The notes beneath the pieces are model-generated. The model had not been told where the DNA came from. It did not search any database and was given only the letters and a program-made list of their open reading frames with translations. This document shows, one piece after another, positions 38,201-48,680 of a DNA stretch of 64,000 bases (its first letter is position 1; every line of letters starts with the position of its first letter). Source of the DNA: Datnioides undecimradiatus (Eukaryota; Chordata; Actinopteri; Lobotiformes; Datnioididae); contig WARS01000031.1 in the NCBI GenBank assembly GCA_008933995.1, forward strand, positions 648,001 through 712,000. Direction: 5' to 3'. Position numbers and translations under genes: made by a program.

Positions 38201-40902
38201 ATGCACATTTCATTATGATGCAGCTGTAATGCATATACCTGGAACTGTACAATACTACAGCAGCAATGATTCCAGCTAGACTAAAAACTAACTGAATTTA
38301 CTGACTTTTGGTGGAGAGTGCAATGATTCTTTGTGTGTTTTACCATTTGCGTAGTTTGTACTTTGTGCACGTCAAATACAATATTTTTTAATTGTTTTCA
38401 ATAAATATATTTGTTTAGATGCATACAAAGGTAACTGCTGCAGATTGGTAATCTAACATGTATTGTCCATTTTAGAAAACAGCAAAATGCCATAAATAAA
38501 TGCAAGGGCAAAACTGAAATGAGAATGAAATGACAAATGTTACAATAATGAGCTATTCATCTGTGGTTAGCCTTTGGTTGCACAAATTGTTTTTAATGAC
38601 TCTACACAGAATCCAAAGTAAATGTTCACTGTTCTACTGTATCTCCTGACACAACACTTTTGTGTGGTCATATCAATCTTACTTAACAGCCATGGACTTG
38701 TCTCATAGCTATCAAGATAGCTTAGCAGCACTTTGATTAAAAGAAAAGTCCAAGGTTAACAGGACATCTGTTAGGAAATCTGGGCAGAGATTACCCGGCC
38801 TCATCTCACACAGACTCAGAGCAGCAAATGATGTAATTAAGACCAAAGTAATACTGCCTCTTGGCCTTATTCAACCTTTGTGGGTTGGTTTTTGTTTTTT
38901 TGTTGTTTTTTTTTTTGGTCTGGCAGCCAAATCTACACATACTGGTACATTTGAGAATTCGTTTAGTTTATATAAAGGATGTGATTAAAGCTATTCATTA
39001 TGAGAAAGCTAGTACAACTGCTGCATCAGATATCAAACCTGCAAAACTTATTATAAAAACCTTTTGCATTTTCCAGGCAATTTCTAACTTCTTTTCTTTC
39101 CAAGATAAATGGAGAGTGACAGAAAAATGAGGATAAAGAATTTGGTATGACAAGCAGCAAAGGTCACTGACGAGATTTTAAACCAGCATATTGCGGCCAT
39201 GTAAACTTATTTGCTACCCCACCAAGATGATTCATGTGTCTGCAATACATTCAGTCATGATGTGATTATTTAGTATTTTACATATTGTTAACCCAATATT
39301 ACCTGTTCTTTGGCCTGCTGCTGATGATAATGACACAATTTTAGAGTTGAGAGGGATGGGAGGAGGGGCAAACAGATATGGAGGTTACAGTATCAGGTTG
39401 ACTAGCACGTGGTGTCAGTGACCTTTAGGTTACAGCTCCTTGTAATGCAACTGCTCCAGCGTAAATAATGTAAAGTTAACATTAGCCTGTTGTAGCATAT
39501 AACGTGTTTGAACTACTATGGTGCCTCTGATATGTTCTGTTTGTGAACCAGAGGCTGGGTTCATCAAATGTGGCAAATAAAAGATGTGAATTGTGATTTG
39601 TAACACGAAATTATTCCCTCTCCTCTTTATTTTGACACATTTAGTGAATCAAAACAAACACCTGCTTGCAGCCTGTAGAGAAGCAATTAAAAGTCCTGTA
39701 GGATTCACAGATTTAATTGCAATCAGCAAGTCATTTGTGAAATGTGATGCTGCCAGCATTTGTGATTTTATTTTTATTGTTGTTGTTGTTGTTACTTTTG
39801 TTGTTTACGTGAAAGCATTAAAACACCTTACACTCATGGTCCAGGAAAATACAGGGTAATACAGGAAAGGGAGGGGGGGTTGTAAAGAACACAATTGTTG
39901 TTGTTGTCGTTTTAAATACTTCATATAATTTTGTACGTTGCATCACTTTTAGACACAATCAAAACATGTTGCATATTTGATATAATGTATTTAAGCAAAT
40001 TACTTATTCCCACACGATATGAAATGTGGAGCTGAGTAAGAGTAATCAATTGCTTCTGTTTTTAACACAAGAATATTAATGAATCATTTTTGTGATCTAA
40101 ATACTCATTGTAATATAACTGATAAACATTTCTGATGTGTCATCTCAGGTAGCTGCACTGGACTGACTTTCACTAACAGGTGAACACCTCAGACTGTCTG
40201 TACCTCAAGGCAGCTCTCAAATGACTCTCATTTCCCTGATCCGTGGTGTTCCCACGCTCGAAAGCCTCCCAACCCACAGTTGCTACAGTCTGTATTTACA
40301 GAAATATTTCAGAGCTCAGAGCATGGGTTCTAAGCTCTGATGGTGGATGCCATTGGATTTGTAGATGATCCATATTAATATACTGTCTAGCTATGTCACT
40401 CAAAGATGCTGTATATTGTATAAAGTGCCCCCTAAAACTCCCAGGAATTTGGTCCATTTCTATAATCTCATCAAGTAACAAAGGAAATGCATGAAGCCCA
40501 GTGTTTATGCAGGCCCCCGTGTTGTCCATCCACCAGACCCTTATGATGAGAAATGACGGCAAAGACCTAACGCAGTATGAGACAAAATGAGTGTGTGTGA
40601 CTGTCTCAATCTGCCCTTTACCAGAGAACTTCAATCACTCAATTTCTCTCAGCAGTATGCTTCCAATCCCAGCAAACAGCTGGCCCAGCATTTAGAACAC
40701 ATGAGGATTAGGGGGTTGATTTAGTTAAGGGCTCAATCCAGAATCAGACCATAGCACCACTTATGATGCCAGGATCACCTCTCTGCTGGCTTTGTTGATG
40801 ATATTTTCATGCTTTTTGAATTGATTCCATGCTTATGCAGCATATATGTAGTTCACAAAGTTATCAGTGACAACCTCGTTTTGAAGTCACACAGAAAACT
40901 GT

Positions 40903-40958
40903 GTCTATCTATCCATCTATCTATCTATCTATCCATCTATCTATCTATCTTCTATCTA
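40903..40958. repeat. (CTAT)n/(CCAT) tetranucleotide microsatellite
   Basis: CTAT units interspersed with CCAT units. Such tracts often mark the 3' ends of fish LINEs, but no LINE tail is clear here. Confidence 0.9.
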
Positions 40959-41220
40959 GTCTTAAAAATCAGAGTTCAGGGGTTGTGAAAAACATTATGC
41001 ATCATCATTATATCATTATACAGTCACTTTAATTCACACACAGTATTTTGTGTGGTGTTTTTTTTTTTTTTTTAACTAATTCTGGATTATAGTAATCACT
41101 CGGCTGTGGATATTTTACATGTTGCTTAGTCTCCCGTGTCATCATAAGCCCAGCTGGTAATCATATGCTTTCACTCTACCACAAGAATACAAGGAATGCA
41201 GCTGGTTATGACAACAAGGG

Positions 41221-41241
41221 TGTGTGTGTGTGTGTGTGTGT
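41221..41241. repeat. (TG)10 microsatellite near the promoter
   Basis: A TG run lies about 110 bases upstream of the CCAAT/octamer pair, so length variation here would be close to the promoter. Confidence 0.9.
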
Positions 41242-41333
41242 ATGTGGAAAGTGCAGGTGTGTGTCACTGTGCATTGATAGCATGCATGAAAAAGGAATCG
41301 GCGGACTAGATTTCCCAGTGGCCGTCAGCTCTC

Positions 41334-41362
41334 ATTGGTTAGCATTAGGGCCTGATTTGCAT
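41334..41362 (+). promoter_or_regulatory. Candidate proximal promoter: inverted CCAAT box and octamer
   Basis: ATTGG (inverted CCAAT) lies at 41334-41338 and a perfect octamer ATTTGCAT at 41355-41362. They are 16 bases apart and about 170 bases upstream of the translation start. CCAAT boxes bind NF-Y, and the octamer binds POU-domain factors, which are common in neural tissue where protocadherins act. No convincing TATA box is visible between here and the start. Function is inferred from position. Confidence 0.4.
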
Positions 41363-41466
41363 ACGGTGGGAGTGTCCTGAGGCAGCACTGGGATGAATGA
41401 CTTGTTCAAGTCAGATAGCAATAAGGCATAGCACTCAGCAGAGGTCTGTGCTGCTCACTGCTCAAA

Positions 41467-41505
41467 ATGACTAGGTTACTTAAGACGTCACTCTTCCTGC
41501 TATAA
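41467..41505 (+). other. Upstream ORF in the 5' leader (12 codons), with a second tiny one at 41520-41531
   Basis: In the sequence just before the chosen start, ATG ACT AGG ... CTA TAA forms a 12-codon ORF in a different frame from the main one. A second ORF, ATG AGG ACA TAA, ends 2 bases before the main ATG. If the transcript starts upstream of 41467, both would be met first by scanning ribosomes and could lower translation of the protocadherin. The main ATG has A at -3 but T at +4, so its context is fair rather than optimal. The transcription start is unknown. Confidence 0.45.
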
Positions 41506-41533
41506 GTGGAAAGTGCTGGATGAGGACATAAAC

Positions 41534-44500
41534 ATGTTCAACAGCAGACACACCAGCCTTAGCAAAAGAGGAGGAATATGGGTAAGTTTGATCATAATTC
41601 ACTTTACACACAAATTTCATTTTAACATAACTAAAGTACTGATACTGTGAATACTATGAGACTCAACTAGGCCCCTCTTCCTCTACACTACACGGTTTAT
41701 ACTCTGATGTCATCTTTTATGACTGTATCTGGTGCAAATAACAATTAAGCTCTTAACAAATCTAACTCCATGGATTAATGCCACGATATTTATGAAGGGA
41801 GTTAAGTGTAACTATTACAGTTCAAATCATTGTGTAAAGTGTCCAAAAAGGTCTTCAACTGCTAAAATAACTACATTTTAATGTTCACACTTAATAATAT
41901 ATCAGCAAGAACTAATTTTTCACATCTCATTCTGTTATGCAACTCTTATTTAACATTATTATCTTTAATTATCTTGTATTACAGGGATTGTGCATCCTCA
42001 TACTTTACACCAGCCCTCTTTCCTGTTTTGCAAATTTCAGCCAAGCAAAAGAGCTCATCTATAAGATAAAGGAGGGATTACCCAGAGGGACCTTCATAGG
42101 GGCCATTGGAGTAGACTTAAATTTGGATTTCACTGTTGAGCCCCCCTTTTTATTCAGTCTCTCGCAAAAGAGGGTCAGTGAACAGTATGTGAATCTAAAT
42201 AACACCACCGGGGAGCTTTACACATCTGCTACAGAGATTGACAGGGAGACCCTCTGTCCTGATAACTCAGAGGGGCAGGGATGTGTCCTCTCACTGGATG
42301 TGTTTGTTTTGCCTCAGCAATACTTCCAGCTTGTCAAAGTTAAGATCTTTATTGAGGATGTGAATGACAACAGGCCAAAGTTCCCAGTGGATGAGATCTG
42401 TATGTCTGTCCCAGAAAACACACCTATCAATGCTCGTTATGCGGTGGAGCAATCTGCAGTTGACCCAGACCTGGGTGTTCACGGCGTGCAGACCTATTGG
42501 CTTGTTAATGACTTTGGCATGTTCACACTGGATGTCGAGGAGAATGAGGGAGGTGAGCTGACACCCTTTCTTATTGTGACAGAGGCTTTGGACAGAGAGA
42601 CACAGGCTGAATACATTACAGATATCATTGCAGAGGATGGAGGGACCCCTCCTCTACTAGGAGCAGCTACTTTAAAAATTGTCATCACAGATGTGAACGA
42701 TAACTGTCCCCAATTCACAGAGTCACAAATTAATGTCACTCTGCATGGGAATACCACCAAAGGGGCACATTTGGCACATCTGCATGCTTTTGACCCTGAC
42801 CTTGGTGCTAATGCTCAGATCAGCTATGCTTACAGTGAACGTGTGCCAAGGGACACCAGGAGCTTGTTCCATTTGGACCGAATCACAGGGGTGATCAAGC
42901 TAGCAGGGAAAATAGACACTGGCACGGCCACGTTTTACAAACTCACTGTTCTGGCCAATGGACCCGGTTGTATCCCTGCTGTTGCCACTGTTACTGTCAA
43001 TATCATCAAAGTTGTTACGGGACCCCCTGCTGTCATACCACGGTACATTGCACCAGAAAAGGATGGGGTGGTGACAATAAAGGAGTCAGAGCCAGCATTT
43101 TCTCCAATTGCTTTTTTTACCATCAAAAATATTAATATGAACCAAAGGGTGGACTGCCATTTGGAAGGGACTGGCCCCTTCAGGCTTGGACCCTATCAGC
43201 TATTCAAAAACGAATACCTGCTCGAGACTACAGAGCCCTTGGACTATGAGAGGACGCAGGAGTATGAGCTAATCGTGGTTGCTAAGAACACTCAAGACCT
43301 TGTCATTAAGACCTTTCTCAAGGTGCAAGTGTTGGATGAGAATGATAATGCACCAGTGTTTCAGCAGTCTTTGGTAAAAATATCTGTGGAGGAGAACAAT
43401 CCACCAAATACCTTTCTGACCCAGCTTCAAGCCACAGATCAGGACAGCGAAAGCCGAGGGGAAGTCATCTACCTCCTTGGAGGTGATGCCCCAGGGATCT
43501 TCACGGTGGATCGTGTGACAGGTGTCCTGACTGTGGCCACATCGCTAGACCGTGAGGAGAAAGAGACATACCGGTTCATTGTGAGAGCAGTGGACCAAGG
43601 AACACCCAGGAGGGAGTCGATTGCAACTGTGGTGTTGACCGTGCAAGACCGCAATGACAACAGTCCACGGTTTATCAATAAGGACTTCACATTCTTTGTG
43701 CCAGAGAACTTCCCGGGTTACGGTGAGATTGGGGTTCTCTCTGTGACTGATGCTGATGCCGGGGAAAATGGTTGGGTTGCCCTTTCCATCCTCAATGGCA
43801 GCGACATCTTCATGATAGACACAGGCCGAGGGGCACTGAGGGCCAAGACATCACTGGACCGTGAGCAGCAAGGGACATATCAGCTGTGGATTGAGGCCGT
43901 TGATGGTGGGGAACCTGCGCTCTCTTGCATTACTATGGTGACCGTGCTGTTGTTGGATGTAAATGACAACCCACCTATTGTTCTCTTCCCTCAGTCCAAT
44001 CAGTCTTATATGCTAGTGCTACCTAATACACTACCAGGAACATCAATCACAGAGGTTTACGCCGTGGATAAGGATACAGGCATGAATGCTGTGATCGCTT
44101 ATAGCATCATTAAGAGGAAAGGTGGCGAGCCGGGGTCTTTTGCCATTGACCCAGAAACAGGAAATATCACTTTAAAGAGGGAGCTGAGCAACCGAGGCCT
44201 CTACAGCCTTCTGGTGAAGGTCAGTGATCACGGTCAGCCAGAACCACTTTACTCAACAGTCATGGTTAACTTCTTTGTGAATGAAACAGTGAGCAACGAG
44301 AGCTACATCCAAAGTCTGCTGACCAGAGAGGCTGACATTGAGGTAGAGGAGAGGCCCTGGTACACTGGCCAGATGAGAGAAGGGCCTGAGAGGTATGAGT
44401 TGTTCCCCTGTCAGCCTGTCCTCATTGCTCTTTCAGTTACAAGTTTGGGCCTGTTCTTCTTGACCATTACACTGACATCTTACATATGCTGTAAGAGATT

Positions 44501-44606
44501 TAAAAAACACAGAAAGAAAAGATCAGAAGTGGAGATACCTTTGAAAATGAAGAATGACTCAGTGCAAGTTGTGAACAGGAAGCTCAGGCAGATCTCAAAG
44601 ATCTGA
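41534..44606 (+). CDS. pcdh20: Protocadherin-20-like, seven cadherin repeats; two coding exons join(41534..41581,41985..44606)
   Basis: Predicted single-pass cell-surface protein for calcium-dependent adhesion, 889 residues once spliced. Exon 1 encodes MFNSRHTSLSKRGGIW and ends at a strong donor (TGG|GTAAGT). Exon 2 starts after a ...TTACAG acceptor in the same phase. Together they form a good signal peptide: basic n-region, hydrophobic core at residues 15-29, likely cleavage after SCFA (32). Cadherin repeats run at about 36-150, 151-258, 260-365, 366-473, 475-578, 580-681 and 685-785. Linkers read DVNDN (141), DVNDN (252), none after repeat 3, DENDN (467), DRNDN (571) and DVNDN (674). LDRE-type motifs stand at 101, 218, 537 and 640. 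EC1 has a protocadherin-like cysteine pair (107, 116). N-glycosylation sequons include 89, 266, 272, 620, 688, 743, 782 and 787. The membrane span is about 828-850, followed by CCKRFKKHRKKR and a tail of only ~38 residues. Seven repeats plus a tiny tail without CM1/CM2-type motifs point to PCDH20 rather than PCDH1/7/9/11 or the long-tailed delta-2 group. The class is certain; the symbol is inferred from architecture and recall. Confidence 0.85.
41582..41984 (+). other. pcdh20: Intron 1 of the protocadherin gene (403 bases, phase 0)
   Basis: The donor is G|GTAAGT at 41582. The acceptor is a T-rich tract ending in TTACAG at 41984. The joined frame is continuous, whereas reading exon 1 straight on meets a TGA in the intron. 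An in-frame ATG at 41937 lies inside the intron. It opens a longer unspliced reading frame into exon 2, but I do not take it as the main start because the spliced version gives a more typical signal peptide. Splicing is inferred from sequence only. Confidence 0.75.
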
Positions 44607-44765
44607 TGTTCAGTTGTCCACACATCCAAAACTATCACTGTTTACATGAATGTTTACAAAACTCACTGTGAGAAGTCTAGTTCTTACATGAAGTTGCTCT
44701 TTTTGATTTTGACAGTGTTGTTACTGCAATTTATTGTGATTTGACATATATGCCAAGTTTCTACT

Positions 44766-44861
44766 ATTAAAAGTGACACAGAGCACTGTACTCTATTTTT
44801 GTAATATTTATAAGCCATGACACCTAAACATAAGTGTCAGGAAACCAAAGTAAGGAATAAA
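44766..44861 (+). promoter_or_regulatory. Candidate poly(A) signals of the protocadherin 3' UTR
   Basis: ATTAAA stands at 44766-44771 and a canonical AATAAA at 44856-44861, about 160 and 250 bases after the stop codon. The following AT-rich sequence to about 46.3 kb has further variants, so a longer 3' UTR is possible. Transcript data would be needed to choose. Confidence 0.45.
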
Positions 44862-47800
44862 ACAATAATTGGCATCAAGGTAATAACAGGTGAATTGCAA
44901 AGTCATAAGAGCAACTCATTAAAGATTACTCAATCTATGATTCAATGTAAATAATGTACAAAATGTTTTACAACTTTATATAAAACTTTTGCATTGCATG
45001 AAAATGACAAAAGACAGTTTAAGGCACAACAAATGTTTCTTTCTTCATTGCTGTTTCAGAAAATCTTTTATATTAGTCTGCACAATTAAAATAATTAAAT
45101 CATGACACATGATTACACTTGCAAGATGGCTACATCTGGTTACATATAGAACTATTTATTTATTAAATACATTTAATCTATATTCAATAAGTAAGCATAC
45201 ATTTTGAAAAATCATTGACACATTAAAACATAATCCAAATGTATTACTATATTCAAAGCACTGCAATTCATGTTATATTTTTCGAGAGCTCAGTGTGTCA
45301 ACATCAAATTCTATGGCGGTGTTGTATACACGCAAATACACTTTGTCACAGTCACCGTACAGAATGCTCTGACAGGGAATTGGTGCAATCGATTTCTGGA
45401 ACTGACAGTAGATTGACCGAAAAAATAATCTTAGCTCAGTGTCAATTTACTACTCAAATGCATCTCACAGTCTTATTTAGTTCAGTTGTAAAGGAGTTAT
45501 ATGCATGTCATGATATACATATTGATATGTGAAAAAAATGGAGCATAATTTGAAGAATTTTCTCATCAAAATCCTTTGCGATGTCTTAGAGCCATGGTTA
45601 GTAACCAGATGTCCCACTTTCTGTGAAGGGTCACAGTAGTTGCAAATCATGCATGTAAAACCTTTAAATGCCATCTTGGCACAACAAAGAGTCCCATATT
45701 TTCATTACACTGAATAACTTGAATTATGTCCAACCTTCTTTGTCATGAAACTGCTTCAAGTTACATAATCACCCTCCTTTATACAATCATGCAATTCTCA
45801 ATGTGTCTGTGAAAACAAGTGTTTGTGAAAGAGAGTAAAAGTACTAAACTATTAAAGATACTTTATTTTTATAATACACTGGATTCCCCCTTGTATTGAT
45901 ATCACATACTCTATATATGCCTACATATTTTCTAATGTGTGTGTACATAAACTTGAAGGTTTAAAGCAAAGATGATCACTAGACAACAGCTGAATCAAAT
46001 TGATACTTTTTTTATGCTGGTTAGTTCAATCTAAATGAATACATAAAACAAAATTTTGGTTTATAATAAACTGACAAGCATACAAAACACAGATTTTCTG
46101 TCTGTGATTCAGTCTCTTTACATAGGTATATGAATGTACATCACATGTGCAGTATGGTCAAAGAATCATTTAACAAAATCAATGAGAGCCTCATTCAGTA
46201 CTGTATGAATAATTGAGTATATTATTAGTCAAATTGGATCAAGTTTAGATTGCATTCTCTTCAGACAAGATTAAAACTGGCATACAAATTAACTCTTGGA
46301 TTGTACCTCAGAGTGAGATGAAACTGTTAAAGATCAAAAGCCTAAAAGCCTGCGCTGCTGTTTTCATCACCTGCATAGGTCAGAGCTGGTGAGGTAACAC
46401 CCAGAGTCACACTTAGAAGGAAAATAACTGTTCTGACTTGTAGCTACACCTGCTCCTGTTTTCAACATTTGAGGATCAAATCAATTTAGTGCAAATAATA
46501 TTTCTTGACTGGTATTGGCAATCACCGTACTCTTCATACAAGCTCAATTTTGTGGTTTTCTTGCTGTTTCCTTCACCACATGAACCCATAATGCCTTCCT
46601 TTTTACAAAGCTGATGTTTCTCTGCCCTCTGCCTGTTCGTGTATTTGTTATGAAGGTTGTGCAGACAGAAAGGATTTAGGACTCTTTGTGTTCTGGTTGC
46701 GTATGCACACTCCCAGTTGAGGAACTCAGTTGTATTAAGTGTCATTCTAAACCTGTTCAGGTTTGGCTCTCACAAAACAGGAAAAGCAGACAAACCTGTG
46801 CTGAGAATGTATTCACACGAGCAGCTTCTCAAGTTATAATCAGCATTTCAGGACGTAGACACGTCATGGACAGAGCACATCAGGGGCTAGAAACAGCTCA
46901 GTGTAATCCTCAGTAATCACCGCTGGCCAAACTGTACATCACTCAAATAGGCTGAAAGATCATAATCATACATATATATATTCACACTGTAATGTTTTGA
47001 AACAGTAATGTCAAGACAGGCAGCAATATAGGTGCTATAAAACCACCAATCTAACTTCAAATTCATGCAATATGGTCCCATCTTGAACAGGGGCAAAATG
47101 GGCACTTAACTCTTCTGTTTAGCCTTTCTGAGGTCAATAGAACAAACTGTCTAAGTATGTTCATGCCTACATGTGCATTCCATGTGTTTGCGTGTGCAAG
47201 AGATGGAGGGAGAGAAAGAGAGGGATGCCATACTGACAAGTTCAATATGTTTGTGCAGCCTCCTTTCTTGTATTATAAAAGTCGTCTCTCTGTGAGAGGT
47301 TTTTTAAGTTTACATGAATCATTTCATATTTTTTTTTAATCATGCTTTTTCAAAACGTGTGGTGTCTTTGACCAAAGACATTTGAAACAAATTTGTTCAA
47401 AAGGTTTGCCCTCATGTCGCAGCTTAATTCAGTCATATAGATCTTTTTTGATTAAGTTTTGTCCAAAGATCAAGGCATATTTGTGGTTATCCTTGATTTG
47501 CCTGCACTGTGCTGGAAAATATCCAGAAAACGTATAAAATACAGTATGTCCTACAAGTTTTCTATATTGTTTTTGCTTCTGTGGGAACTGGTTCAAATGC
47601 TACACCCTTTGCAAGACAGGTGCTATGTCATGATCTAACCTCCACATTTACCAAGCAGAATCAATACTGAGTCAATAGCTTGGTGATTCATTCCATATCT
47701 GCCTATAATAAATAAGTCTGCTGCTCAGGGCAGTGGTTGTTTGCAGCCAAGTCATACAAATTTTGGTGGTTTCTGCATAATGTTACATGTGCTTTTTTCA

Positions 47801-48540
47801 CATTAAGCAAACAATTACAGCATATGATTAACTGCAGTAATAGCATTCAGAGTTTTATTTCACTGTATCACTTTTCTCTGTCACCCAGTCCAAATGTTTC
47901 AATTAGTCATTTTCCCTCAGCATGTTGAAACAGGAAGCACAACGGTCATGCAAGCCCTTTAGCCCTATTATAGCCTGAGCCTGAACTGTTGATAGATGAT
48001 AGCGTATGCTCTGTAGAACAAACAATAAGTCTGTTTAATAAAGTAAGGTATGATCATGACATCACTATTTCTGGACAAGAGTGCAGATTGCGTATTTGCA
48101 GATATCTCTATTTGATATCTATTTGCAGGACTCTTTTGTATTTTGTTTGTTACAAATTTACAGCAATTACAGTTACATTTTTAAACAGTTGTCTATTGAG
48201 ATACTCATGGGCTGGACAAAAAACAGAAATACCTTCTATTCCTGGACACCTTCATGTGCACCATTTTGTGCAGGGCTTTGTTGTGGAAAAAAACCCCATT
48301 AATCAACACTTGACCACAGCCTGCTAGCAGTAGGCAGTAGGTTGTGACATGGTATCAAATAAATATTGGACTGATTGAAATTTTGACCATATGATTGCAC
48401 TAGAAGAAATATAAGAGGATCATAAGTGTTGTTTTTGGGTTTTGGGTTGTTGTTTTTTTTCAAATCAAAATGTGTGTACTTCCTTTAATGGAAATCTGTT
48501 GAAATATTACACCCAAAAACACCACTAACATGCTTCCATG
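44862..48540. other. Downstream flank: possible long 3' UTR, otherwise gene-free
   Basis: The first 1.5 kb is very AT-rich with many ATTTA and poly(A)-signal-like strings and could be an extended 3' UTR. No further coding exon was found; small ORFs on both strands lack recognisable domains. Confidence 0.5.
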
Positions 48541-48680
48541 CCATGGTGGCAGTGGACAAATATTCAAGAGTTCATCAAAGACACAATAACTTAAAAGTTG
48601 TCACAATGCATCTTGAAGGGGATTTGAATGTTTTATAGCTCATTTCATGGCAAGCCATCCAGTGATTGTGATATTTAAGT
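48541..48680 (+). repeat. Decayed percomorph-type dispersed repeat
   Basis: CCATGGTGGCAGTGGA, GTTCATCAAAG, then TCATTTCATGGCAAGCCATC and GTGATATTTAAG follow the order of a repeat I recall as common in spiny-rayed fishes (GATGGTGGCGCTAGA ... TTTCATGGCAATCCATCC). Diverged copy. Confidence 0.55.

Larger units (their letters stand above)
35237..41333. other. 6 kb upstream of the protocadherin; no gene
   Basis: AT-rich with an A25 run (37621-37645), a CTAT/CCAT microsatellite (40903-40958), a T16 run (41058-41073) and TG repeats (41221-41241). Enhancers of the protocadherin could lie here but none can be recognised from sequence alone. Confidence 0.5.

Noticed and set aside
40903-40958. Tandem units as a CRISPR array
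   Set aside because: These are contiguous tetranucleotides without spacers in a vertebrate genome, so a microsatellite.
41937-41984. ATG at 41937 as the main start of the protocadherin
   Set aside because: It lies inside a well-formed intron. Exon 1 plus exon 2 gives a more typical signal peptide and uses consensus splice sites. It is kept only as a possible alternative start.
42291-43690. Several ORFs on the opposite strand or shifted frames within the protocadherin exon
   Set aside because: They are shadows of the coding exon, following its repeat structure.
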